This document shows positions 51,729 to 59,879 of a stretch of 64,000 bases of DNA, one piece after another (positions within the stretch are counted from its first letter, which is position 1; the number at the start of each line of letters is the position of its first letter). The stretch lies in NCBI GenBank assembly GCA_902826455.1, contig CADEEV010000012.1:52957-116956 (forward strand), written 5' to 3'. The DNA is from an uncultured Acidobacteriota bacterium. GTDB taxonomy: Bacteria > Acidobacteriota > Vicinamibacteria > Fen-336. The translations under genes and the position numbers were made by a program. The notes under the pieces were generated by a model. That model saw nothing but the letters and a program-made list of their open reading frames with translations, was not told the DNA's origin and searched no databases.

Positions 51729-52513
51729 GCCGCTTCAAGCTCACCCTCGAGTACGTCGGCACGCGCTATCGCGGCTGGCAGATCCAGAAGAACGCCCGCA
51801 CCGTGCAAGGCGAGATCGCGGCGGCCGTGCGCCTCGTCTCCGAGCGCACCGACTTCGAGCTCTACGGCTCGGGCCGCACCGACGCCGGCGTCCACGCCCT
51901 CGCGCAGGTCGCCCACCTCGACCTCAACACGCCGCTGAAGCCCGACGTCCTGCGCATGGCGCTCAACGACAAGCTGCCCCAGGACATCCACCTGCTGAAG
52001 GCCGAGGTGGTGCCGCGCCAGTTCCACGCGCGCCACGACGCGAAGGGCCGCCGCTACCTCTACCAGATCTCCCACCGGCGCACGGCTTTCGCGAAGCCGT
52101 ACGTGTGGTGGATCAAGGACCCGCTGTCGGTCGACGCCATGCGGCGCGCGGTTCCGCATTTCCTCGGCCTGCAGGACTTCCGCGCCTTCACGGCGGACGA
52201 CCCCGAGGAGAAGTCCACCAAGGCCGAGATCGAGCGTCTCGACGTCGCCGAGGACGGCGCGCTGCTCCTGATCCGCATCGACGGCTCGCACTTCCTCTGG
52301 AAGATGGTGCGGCGCCTCGTGGGCGTTCTCGCCGAGGTCGGGCGCGGGCGCCTCTCGGACAAGGACGTCGCCCGCTTCCTGCGCGAGGGATCCGAGATGC
52401 CCGCGGCCCTCACGGCGCCGCCCTCGGGCCTGTTCCTGGAGCGCGTCTTCTACGAGGGCGACCGCCGTGACCAGCCCTTGCGGCCCGTCCTTCACCTGAG
52501 CCAGGAGCGCTGA
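51725..52513 (+). CDS. truA: tRNA pseudouridine(38-40) synthase
   Basis: A 262-residue TruA, which converts U38, U39 and U40 in the tRNA anticodon arm to pseudouridine. Begins KLTLEYVGTRYRGWQIQKNARTV; the catalytic Asp is in GSGRTDAGVHAL. HFLWKMVRRLVGVLAEVGRG and the C-terminal PPSGLFLERVFY complete the signature. GTG start at 51725; the final base of its stop is the first base of the next gene's ATG. Confidence 0.96.
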   Translation: MSRFKLTLEYVGTRYRGWQIQKNARTVQGEIAAAVRLVSERTDFELYGSGRTDAGVHALAQVAHLDLNTPLKPDVLRMALNDKLPQDIHLLKAEVVPRQFHARHDAKGRRYLYQISHRRTAFAKPYVWWIKDPLSVDAMRRAVPHFLGLQDFRAFTADDPEEKSTKAEIERLDVAEDGALLLIRIDGSHFLWKMVRRLVGVLAEVGRGRLSDKDVARFLREGSEMPAALTAPPSGLFLERVFYEGDRRDQPLRPVLHLSQER

Positions 52514-53220
52514 TGGAGTTCGCCGGCGTGATCTTCGACCTCGACGGAACGCTGGTAGACAACATGCACTTCCACACCGAGGCGTTCGCGCGCTTCGCCG
52601 GCCGTCACGGCCTGCCGCCCCTCGACATGACCCAGCGGGCCCGTTTCGACGGCAAGCGCAACCGCGAGATCTTCCCGGACCTCTTCGGCCGCGAGCTCAC
52701 GGAGGACGAGCACGCCGCCTTCGCCGACGAGAAGGAGTCGCTCTATCGCGAGCTCTCCAGGGGAAGCCTGACGCCCATGCCCGGCCTCGTCCGGTTCCTG
52801 GACCTCCTCGACGCCCACGGCGTGCCCTACGCGATCGCCACCTCCGCTCCGGCTCCGAACGTGCCCCACGCCCTGGGCGAGATGGGGCTCACCGATCGCC
52901 TGACGCGCATCATGCGTAGCGGACAGGTGGGCCGCGGCAAGCCGTTTCCCGACGTCTTTCTCGCGGCGGCGAAGCTCCTCGCCGTTCCGGCCGAGCGCTG
53001 CCTCGCCTTCGAGGACGCCCCGCTCGGCGTGCTGGCCGCAAAGGCCGCCGGCATGCGTTGCGTCGCCCTGACGACGAGCTTCGACTACGACGCGCTCGTG
53101 AAGGCCGGCGCCGCACCCGACGTCGCGGTGCCCGACTACGACGCCTACCTCGACTGTTGTGGCGAGTGGCTGGGCGGCGGGGACGAGCCGGGGAACGCGC
53201 CTCCGGGAGCTGCCGTATAG
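52513..53220 (+). CDS. HAD-superfamily phosphatase, beta-phosphoglucomutase-like
   Basis: A 235-residue HAD enzyme. Motif I VIFDLDGTLVDN gives the nucleophile aspartate, motif II is IATSAPAPN, motif III lysine is in GRGKPFPDVFL, and motif IV is CLAFEDAPLGVLAAKAAGM. A helical cap between residues 15 and 85 makes it subclass IA, like beta-phosphoglucomutases and sugar phosphatases. The general substrate cannot be set. The TATAGT hexamer at its very end (53216-53221) may drive the next gene. Confidence 0.9.
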   Translation: MEFAGVIFDLDGTLVDNMHFHTEAFARFAGRHGLPPLDMTQRARFDGKRNREIFPDLFGRELTEDEHAAFADEKESLYRELSRGSLTPMPGLVRFLDLLDAHGVPYAIATSAPAPNVPHALGEMGLTDRLTRIMRSGQVGRGKPFPDVFLAAAKLLAVPAERCLAFEDAPLGVLAAKAAGMRCVALTTSFDYDALVKAGAAPDVAVPDYDAYLDCCGEWLGGGDEPGNAPPGAAV

Positions 53221-53254
53221 TCGTCTCAAGGGGCCCTTCGAGGAGTTCAAGACA

Positions 53255-54514
53255 ATGAAAGTCATCCGCCGCCTCGCGGCTCTCGCGCTGGCCGCCGCCT
53301 GCGCGGGCAGCGCCCTGGCCGAAGGCAAGCGTCTCACGCTGACCACGAAGTCGGCCGAGGCGAAGCAGCTGCTCGCCGAGCTGCAGAAGCGCATCGAGAG
53401 CCTGCAGTTCGGGAACGACAACATCGACCTCGCGAACAAGATCCTGGCCGCCGACCCGAACTTCGCGATGGGCGTCTACTACCTCTCGGCCGTGACGCCG
53501 CCGCCCGACAACCAGAAGCACCTCGAGAAGTCCGTCGAGCTCGCGAAGGGCGCGAGCGACGGCGAGCGCCGCTTCATCGAGGCGCTCGTGATCGCCCGGA
53601 GCCCCGAGGCCTCGAAGTCGATCGCGCCGCTCACCCAGCTCGCCAAGGAGTTCCCCGACGAGCGCGTCATCCACGCGATCCTCGGCCAGGTGCTGAGCGC
53701 CGACGGCAAGGTCTCCGAGGCCCGCGCGGAATACCAGAAGGCGATCGCGATCGACCCCTCGACGCCTCGCGCCTACACGTTCCTCGGCAACCTGCTGATC
53801 CTCGAAGGCAAGTATGCCGAGGCCCGCAAGGCCTTCGACGACGCGGCGACCCGCGTCCCGGCGGGCGTGCCGCCCGGCGGCATCCGCTATCCCGTCGCGT
53901 TCACGTACCTCTACGAGAACAAGCCCGACAAGGCCATCGAGACGCTGAGCGGCTTCGCCGACGAGTACAAGAAGGCCGGCTCGCCCTTCGGGATTCCCGA
54001 GGTCTTCATCTGGAACTCGATCGCGCGCATCAACCTCGAGAACGGCCGCTACGACGCGGCCCTCGCCGCCTACAAGAAGGGCTACGACAGCGTTCCCGGC
54101 AGCACCCTCGACGCGGAGCAGAAGCAGATCTGGCTGGGCCGGCTCCACCACGGCCAGGCCCGCACCTGGGCGCGCATGGGCAAGTACGACGAGGCACGCA
54201 AGGAAGCCGACACGGTCAAGAAGATGATCGCGGACGGCGGCGAGCGCGGGAAGCCGTTCGAGCCCGCGTACCACTACCTCGCCGGCTACATCGACCTCGC
54301 CCAGGGCAAGAACGCCGACGCCGTCGAGCACCTGAAGCAGGCGCAGCCCGACCAGGACCCCTTCCGTGCGCTGCTCCTCGCCCGCGCCTACGAGAAGCTG
54401 GGCGACAAGGCGAACGCGAAGAAGAGCTACGAGATGGTGGTCAACGACTCGAGCACGAGCATCGAGCGGGCGCTGTCCTACAACGAGGCGAAGAAGAAGC
54501 TCGACTCGCTGTAG
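53255..54514 (+). CDS. Secreted TPR-repeat protein
   Basis: A 419-residue protein with a signal peptide (MKVIRRLAALALAAACAGSALA). Tetratricopeptide-like repeats follow, for example VIHAILGQVLSADGKVSEARAEYQKAIAIDPS, AYTFLGNLLILEGKYAEARKAF, ARINLENGRYDAALAAYKKGY and YHYLAGYIDLAQGKNADAVEHLKQA. It is probably a periplasmic scaffold with unknown partner. GAGGAG at 53239-53244 is the ribosome-binding site for the ATG at 53255. Last gene before the drop in GC content. Confidence 0.88.
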   Translation: MKVIRRLAALALAAACAGSALAEGKRLTLTTKSAEAKQLLAELQKRIESLQFGNDNIDLANKILAADPNFAMGVYYLSAVTPPPDNQKHLEKSVELAKGASDGERRFIEALVIARSPEASKSIAPLTQLAKEFPDERVIHAILGQVLSADGKVSEARAEYQKAIAIDPSTPRAYTFLGNLLILEGKYAEARKAFDDAATRVPAGVPPGGIRYPVAFTYLYENKPDKAIETLSGFADEYKKAGSPFGIPEVFIWNSIARINLENGRYDAALAAYKKGYDSVPGSTLDAEQKQIWLGRLHHGQARTWARMGKYDEARKEADTVKKMIADGGERGKPFEPAYHYLAGYIDLAQGKNADAVEHLKQAQPDQDPFRALLLARAYEKLGDKANAKKSYEMVVNDSSTSIERALSYNEAKKKLDSL

Positions 54515-54731
54515 CGGCGGGAGTCACACCTCCGCGAGACTTCGACTACGGAGGAGTGCCGGAGACCCGTTTGTTCGGCCTCCCTTCGCGGACGGGTCCG
54601 CCTTCAAGGTGTCCCTCCCCTTGGGGCGGGAGTGGATGGCCGATACGCGTTTCGGGCCCGCAATGTGTTCGCTGTGCATCCACTTGGTCTAGACGGATGC
54701 GATACCATGCGCGCAACACAAAGGGGCGAAG
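54515..54731. other. Intergenic border between core chromosome and defence island
   Basis: 217 bases with no gene I can support. GC content falls across it. Short ORFs on both strands here give Pro/Gly/Arg-rich text without homology that I recognise. No tRNA, integrase or direct-repeat attachment site was seen, so how the island arrived is not visible. Confidence 0.5.
54529..54554 (+). terminator. Possible hairpin terminator after the TPR gene
   Basis: CCTCCG (54529-54534) pairs with CGGAGG (54549-54554), with an inner CGA/TCG that could extend it. It starts 14 bases after the TPR stop. No T tract follows, so intrinsic termination is weakly supported. Confidence 0.3.
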
Positions 54732-56207
54732 GTGGATCACCGACAATCACCTGGGATCGAGCTGCCGCCAATGGCTCCCATGCTCATGCAATCGCTCCGA
54801 GCCGTCGGCTACACGACGGCTGCAGCGGTAGCTGATCTCGTTGACAACAGCATCGCGGCAGCTGCTCGCAAGGTTGCTATCCGTTTCACTCCGACACCCG
54901 AGCCAATCGTCGCCGTGTTGGACGACGGCACAGGCATGGATGAGCACACCCTCGTAGCTGCTATGAGGTTCGGCAGCCGTGATCCGCGCCGTGCGCCCTT
55001 GGGTGTGGATCTCGGCCGGTTTGGTCTCGGCCTGAAGACGGCGTCCCTTTCACAATGTCGGAAGCTGACGGTCGCCTCCTATCGCGAGGGCCGGCTGGGC
55101 GTGGCGTGTTGGGACCTAGGGGAATGCGAGCGTCTCGGTACGTGGTGGCTCGGTCGCCCCGGTGTTTCAAGTGTGCCGGAAGACATCTTGGAGGTCCTAG
55201 TCGCGCAGGGCCAAGGAACAGCCGTGTTGTGGCAAGACCTCGATCGACTGGGCGCTACGGGCGGAGCGGACCAACGGCGCGCGATGGACCTCAGCATGGA
55301 TGAGGTCGCTCAGCACCTCGCAATGGTCTTCCATCGTTTTCTCGTTGGTGAGGTCGCCGGTCCTTTTGAGATTACCGTTAACGATCGAGCGCTTCCCCGG
55401 CTAGACCCCTTCCTGGAAGGTCATGCTCGCGGGCAAACCCTTCACGGAGAAACCTTTCAGGTGGACGGCCATTCGGTCACCGTGTCGCCATTCGTCCTGC
55501 CATTCCCCTCCCGGCTGAACTCGGGGGAGCTTGACCGCGCCGGTGGGCGCGAGAGTCTCAAGGGTGGCCACGGCTTCTATGTCTATCGAGGGGGCCGGCT
55601 TGTGGTGCCTGGAGGCTGGTTTCGCATCGTCCCATCGGACGAACTGATCCGGTTGGCCCGCGTACGCGTCGACGTGCCGGTCGAGCTGGACCATCTTTGG
55701 AAGGTCGACATCAGGAAAACGATTGCGGAGCCGCCACTGGCATTGCGCCCCGAGCTTAAAAGGATCGTGGGCGCAGCGACCGTTCGAAGCCGGCGTGTGT
55801 ACACCTACAAAGGCACGCAGCAACGTGACGCAGATCGGATCCCATTGTGGGCCCGCCAGGACGCTCGTGATGGAGCGGCGGTCTGGCGTATCAATCGAGA
55901 GCATCCAATCGTGACAGCAATGAAGCAAGGCCCGTCGGCTCCCGTCGACGTCGACCGTCTCCTCCGTCTCTTGGAAGAACTCCTGCCGATACATGACATA
56001 CATCTTCAGATCAGCAACGACTTGCCGGTTTCGGAGAATCCGGAGATGGACGTGGACGAACTCCGTGCTCTTGCCAAGAAAATGATCGACGCTTTTGTTG
56101 ACCAACCCGCGACAGTTCAGCTTTTGTTGGATCGCCTCCACCTCACAGATCCTTTCAGTCGTGATCCAGAAGGCGCGCGGAGAATTGCAGATGGATTGCG
56201 CGAATGA
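54732..56207 (+). CDS. GHKL (HSP90/MutL-like) ATPase of a defence system
   Basis: A 491-residue GHKL-fold ATPase. The N box is ADLVDNSIAA (Asn39 binds Mg-ATP), the G1 box is LDDGTGMD (residues 63-70) and the G2 box is GRFGLGLK (95-102). The C-terminal half is unlike MutL and has no nuclease motif. Such ATPases are paired with Z1 and DUF4420 genes in restriction-like islands and may act as a nucleotide-driven clamp or sensor (inference). GTG start behind AAGGGGCGAAG. Its stop overlaps the Z1 gene's ATG. Codon use is less GC-biased than in the first 54 kb. Confidence 0.87.
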   Translation: MDHRQSPGIELPPMAPMLMQSLRAVGYTTAAAVADLVDNSIAAAARKVAIRFTPTPEPIVAVLDDGTGMDEHTLVAAMRFGSRDPRRAPLGVDLGRFGLGLKTASLSQCRKLTVASYREGRLGVACWDLGECERLGTWWLGRPGVSSVPEDILEVLVAQGQGTAVLWQDLDRLGATGGADQRRAMDLSMDEVAQHLAMVFHRFLVGEVAGPFEITVNDRALPRLDPFLEGHARGQTLHGETFQVDGHSVTVSPFVLPFPSRLNSGELDRAGGRESLKGGHGFYVYRGGRLVVPGGWFRIVPSDELIRLARVRVDVPVELDHLWKVDIRKTIAEPPLALRPELKRIVGAATVRSRRVYTYKGTQQRDADRIPLWARQDARDGAAVWRINREHPIVTAMKQGPSAPVDVDRLLRLLEELLPIHDIHLQISNDLPVSENPEMDVDELRALAKKMIDAFVDQPATVQLLLDRLHLTDPFSRDPEGARRIADGLRE

Positions 56208-58948
56208 ATTCAACAACTCCCGAAACCCTGGCGGCAGCCTGCGCACAACTATTGCGGCTTGATCCCCCTCCGACGGAAGGAGAGATCAACGACGTTCTCG
56301 ACCGCATGTCGCTAGCCTTGGCCGCGGCGACGGACACGGTCGCGACTGCCCGGAAGCTCCTTCATTCACGGTTCGCAATCCGAATGGATATGGGGCAGAC
56401 CCTGACGTCAGAGGATGGTCAGGTTCCCTGGCTAGATGCTCGACGCAGCGCAATCGATCCGTTCTATTGGAATCGGTATCGTGAACTCCTTCTCCGGTTG
56501 GGCTGGGCTCCCCGCGTGGTGACTGTGCTGGACCGCTCCAGCGACGAGTTGTTGGATCTTCTGGGCAACCCAGGGCAAAGCAACCCGTGGCAGCGACGAG
56601 GGCTGGTCATGGGCGACGTCCAATCGGGCAAGACCGCCTCCTACGCCGGCCTAATCTGCAAGGCGGCGGATGCGGACTACAGAATGATCATCCTCCTGAC
56701 TGGGACTCTGGAGAATGTTCGTAGGCAAACTCAGGAGCGCCTGGACAACGCATTCATAGGCTTCGACAGCCGGGACCACCTTGACCCACAGGCGCGAAAC
56801 AAGAGGCACATTGGAGTCGGCCTCATCGACGGTCGTCGCAGCGGCGCCGTCTTTACCTCCCGAGGACACGACTTCCGCAAGGATGGCGTTCCGAATGTTG
56901 GCATCTCTCTCGACTCCATCAAGGAGCCCGTGCTGGTGGTTACGAAGAAGAACAAGGGAGTGCTTGAGCGGCTCTCCTCTTGGCTTCGTGCCCGAAACGC
57001 AGATCGCGACGGCAAGATCGATCTTCCATTGCTAATGATCGACGATGAGGCCGACAACGCGTCTATCAACACACGACAGAAGCCCAACGAAACCACCGCA
57101 ATCAACAAAGCCATCCGTGACCTGCTCTCGCTCTTCCGGCGATCGAGCTATGTCGGCTTCACCGCGACTCCATTCGCGAACATCTTTATCGATCCCACAT
57201 CGACCGACGAGATGTGGGGCGACGACCTCTTTCCGCGTGACTTCATCCACGTTCTCGAGCAACCCAATAACTACGTCGGCATGAACACCTTGTTTCCCGC
57301 GGAGCCGACCCCCGACGACGCCAATCCAAGGAAATTCATCCGAGCCATCGCTGACGCCGACGAGTGGTTGCCCGAGGCACACGACAAGGACTTCGATGTG
57401 GGCCCCCTTCCGGGCTCGCTACTCTCAGCTTTGCGATGCTTTCTTCTCACTTGCGCAATCCGCGATGTTCAAGCTGCCGCGGAAGGACCTGAGCAGGGGA
57501 GTGCCATCCACCGTTCGATGTTGGTGAATGCTTCACGCTTCACGGCGGTTCAGGATCGGATTGCGGATGCTCTCCACGTGGCCTTAGAAGAGATTCGGCG
57601 TGCGGTTCGTTTGCACGGCGCGCTGAGCCCCGACCAAGCCGCCGCCCAGTCACCAGAGATTGCGGCCCTAGGGGCGACATTCGCGAAGGAATTCACGACT
57701 TGCGGAAGCTCGTGGGCAGATGTCCTGCGTGTGCTGCATGAGGCAATTAGCCCAGTGCGAGTTCAAGCTGTGAACCAGCGCACTGGAGCTGCGAGTCTCG
57801 ACTACAGCATGGTGGACAAATCTCCGGGCGTGCGGGTCATTGCAGTCGGCGGCAATAGCCTCTCAAGAGGTCTCACCCTCGAGGGGCTGTCGACAAGCTA
57901 TTTCTTTCGAGATCCAAGGGCCTACGACACCCTCCTTCAAATGGGCCGCTGGTTCGGATACCGAGACGGTTATCTGCGGCTCTGCCGTCTTTGGCTCACC
58001 GATGAGGCGGAGGGTTGGTACAAGCACGTTGCTCGAGCGACCGGAGAGCTCAGACGCGACTTTGCGCGGATGAAGCGTGTTCAAGCAACTCCCCGGGAGT
58101 TTGGCCTTAGGGTCCGCACTCACCCTGACACTGTCCTGTTGATCACCGCCCGCAACAAGATGAGTACGGGTATGGATGTTGACGAAGTGTGGAACGTCTC
58201 TCTCATGGGGCGGATGATCGAATCTGCACGCCTTCATAGCGACCGCAAGCGGAATGAGGCAAACCGTGGCCACGTCGAGCGCCTTCTAGGAAGACTCGGT
58301 CCCCCGAGTAACCCAGAGGGCAACGCTTTGGTATGGCAGGGGGTTGCCGCAGAAGCGATAGCAGCGTTCCTCGAAGCGTTCTTGATCCATCCGCTCAATT
58401 TCGACTTCCAAGGCGACAGCATTGCCAAGTTCCTGCGGGACGCCGAGGAGCGCGGGCCCCTACTCGCTGAGTGGACAGTAGCGATGCCAATCGCGGGGAT
58501 AGGCCCGTCGGCTTCGCTTAGTGCTTTGCCGCAAGTCCAGATAAAAACAACACTCCGAAAGGTGAAGCCGAGCTACGGAGGCTCCCTTCTCGTCTCAGGC
58601 AACAGCGCCCGCGTCGGCAGCCGATCGGACCTCCGGCACGCGCTCACGCCAGATCAGTTTCGCGAAGCGGGTGATGCTCCCGAGGATGACCTTAGACGGG
58701 TCATGAAGGGCCCTCTCCTGGTTGTGTACCCGATACATGGTTACACCACGGACTCGCAGGGGAAGCGCGACTATCAAGGCGACCTGTTGCTGCCCGCCCT
58801 TGGGCTGCACTTCCCGGGAACCAAGGATCCTGATCCCTCGAAGAACCTCGTCCGATATCGCCTCAATCGGGTGGCGCAGAGGGAATTGCTGCCCGTGGAA
58901 GCGGATGACGACGATGTAGACGTGGATGATGACGATGCTGACAATTGA
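56204..58948 (+). CDS. Z1-domain SF2-like ATPase
   Basis: A 914-residue protein. The P-loop is GDVQSGKT (residues 137-144), a DExx-like motif is LMIDDEADNAS, then VGFTATPFANIFID (motif III-like), and the Z1 signature NSLSRGLTLEGL with LLQMGRWFGYRDGY. It therefore carries SF2-helicase-like motifs plus the Z1 domain. A Z1 protein is the helicase-like subunit in the CglI restriction system of Corynebacterium, which is also tied to a C5 methyltransferase. The C-terminus ends in an acidic tail (DDDDVDVDDDDADN), encoded where the next gene begins. Confidence 0.9.
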   Translation: MNSTTPETLAAACAQLLRLDPPPTEGEINDVLDRMSLALAAATDTVATARKLLHSRFAIRMDMGQTLTSEDGQVPWLDARRSAIDPFYWNRYRELLLRLGWAPRVVTVLDRSSDELLDLLGNPGQSNPWQRRGLVMGDVQSGKTASYAGLICKAADADYRMIILLTGTLENVRRQTQERLDNAFIGFDSRDHLDPQARNKRHIGVGLIDGRRSGAVFTSRGHDFRKDGVPNVGISLDSIKEPVLVVTKKNKGVLERLSSWLRARNADRDGKIDLPLLMIDDEADNASINTRQKPNETTAINKAIRDLLSLFRRSSYVGFTATPFANIFIDPTSTDEMWGDDLFPRDFIHVLEQPNNYVGMNTLFPAEPTPDDANPRKFIRAIADADEWLPEAHDKDFDVGPLPGSLLSALRCFLLTCAIRDVQAAAEGPEQGSAIHRSMLVNASRFTAVQDRIADALHVALEEIRRAVRLHGALSPDQAAAQSPEIAALGATFAKEFTTCGSSWADVLRVLHEAISPVRVQAVNQRTGAASLDYSMVDKSPGVRVIAVGGNSLSRGLTLEGLSTSYFFRDPRAYDTLLQMGRWFGYRDGYLRLCRLWLTDEAEGWYKHVARATGELRRDFARMKRVQATPREFGLRVRTHPDTVLLITARNKMSTGMDVDEVWNVSLMGRMIESARLHSDRKRNEANRGHVERLLGRLGPPSNPEGNALVWQGVAAEAIAAFLEAFLIHPLNFDFQGDSIAKFLRDAEERGPLLAEWTVAMPIAGIGPSASLSALPQVQIKTTLRKVKPSYGGSLLVSGNSARVGSRSDLRHALTPDQFREAGDAPEDDLRRVMKGPLLVVYPIHGYTTDSQGKRDYQGDLLLPALGLHFPGTKDPDPSKNLVRYRLNRVAQRELLPVEADDDDVDVDDDDADN

Positions 58949-59879
58949 GCAACTGTGGACGGAGCTTCGAAACGCTCCGGGGGGGCCAAAACAGCGGCGA
59001 GTAGATGCGTCACACCCCTTAGATCTTTATGCGGACTACGACCTGCCTGATCGCCCCGGTCTCGTCGCTGTCTGTGGAACGCGACTCGCGCGCACGTATC
59101 TCATGAAAGCTATTGGCGTAGAGGAGGGAGAGCGGGCCGATGGCCGCTGGTCGCTCCGCATAGTTCTCAAGGAGCCTTCCCTGTTCCCTGTCTTCGCAGC
59201 GTTGTGCAGCGACATCATTGCATCGACGCGAGCAGCGGTTGATGAGGGACAACTTGCGATGGCGGTCATGGGGCGGATCGAGCGCTGGCGGCATCTCCTC
59301 GATCGCGAAGCAACGGGGCTTGAGGAGTCTGTTCTTCGCGGACTGATTGGGGAACTCTTGGTTCTGGAACTGGAACTGCTCGCGACGCTCCCTCCTCGGC
59401 AGGCAGTGGCGGCATGGACTGGTCCCAACGGCACGCCGCAGGATTTCTTGCTCCCCTCGGGCGCTCGCCTTGAGGTCAAGACTGTTGGTCGGGACGCGAC
59501 CAAGGTTCGCATCAACGGGCTCCAGCAACTGGATGCCGATCCAGACCCCCTGGTCCTTCTTGTCGTGAGGGCTGAGTCCACGGGAGGCTCAGCCCCCGGT
59601 GCGGTGACTGCGCCGCTGCTGGTGTCTCGGCTTCGAAAAAGGTTGGAGCAAGAGGATGAAGCTCTGATTGCCTTCGATGCAGCACTCGCCAGCGTTGGCT
59701 GGCACGAAAGCCCGTCACACGAGGGCCTCGCGTTGCGCCCCGTCGCGATTGATGCCCATGAAGTAGACGTCCACTTTCCTAGGTTGACCTACGCTTCGGT
59801 GCCTCGCGGGGTAGAGGATGCTGACTATTCGATCTTGCTGCCCACGAACGCTCGCCGCATATGGCGGAGCGACAGGTGA
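58926..59879 (+). CDS. PD-(D/E)XK motif protein (DUF4420)
   Basis: A 317-residue nuclease-like protein. The family patch RGLIGELLVLELELL (Glu143) precedes the PD-(D/E)XK core: QDFLLPSGARLEVKTVG with Asp173, Glu183 and Lys185. All three catalytic positions are intact, so it is probably an active endonuclease and the likely effector of this system. It overlaps the Z1 gene by 23 bases in another frame. Three in-frame ATGs (58926, 58929, 58935) compete as start. Confidence 0.85.
   Translation: MMTMLTIEQLWTELRNAPGGPKQRRVDASHPLDLYADYDLPDRPGLVAVCGTRLARTYLMKAIGVEEGERADGRWSLRIVLKEPSLFPVFAALCSDIIASTRAAVDEGQLAMAVMGRIERWRHLLDREATGLEESVLRGLIGELLVLELELLATLPPRQAVAAWTGPNGTPQDFLLPSGARLEVKTVGRDATKVRINGLQQLDADPDPLVLLVVRAESTGGSAPGAVTAPLLVSRLRKRLEQEDEALIAFDAALASVGWHESPSHEGLALRPVAIDAHEVDVHFPRLTYASVPRGVEDADYSILLPTNARRIWRSDR

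Noticed and set aside
54684..54708. TTGGTC ... TACCAT as promoter for the defence operon
   Set aside because: The spacer is only 13 bases, too short for a sigma-70-type promoter.
54546..54746. Small minus-strand frame in the island border
   Set aside because: The Pro/Gly/Arg-rich text resembles chance translation of GC-rich spacer, and no start signal supports it.
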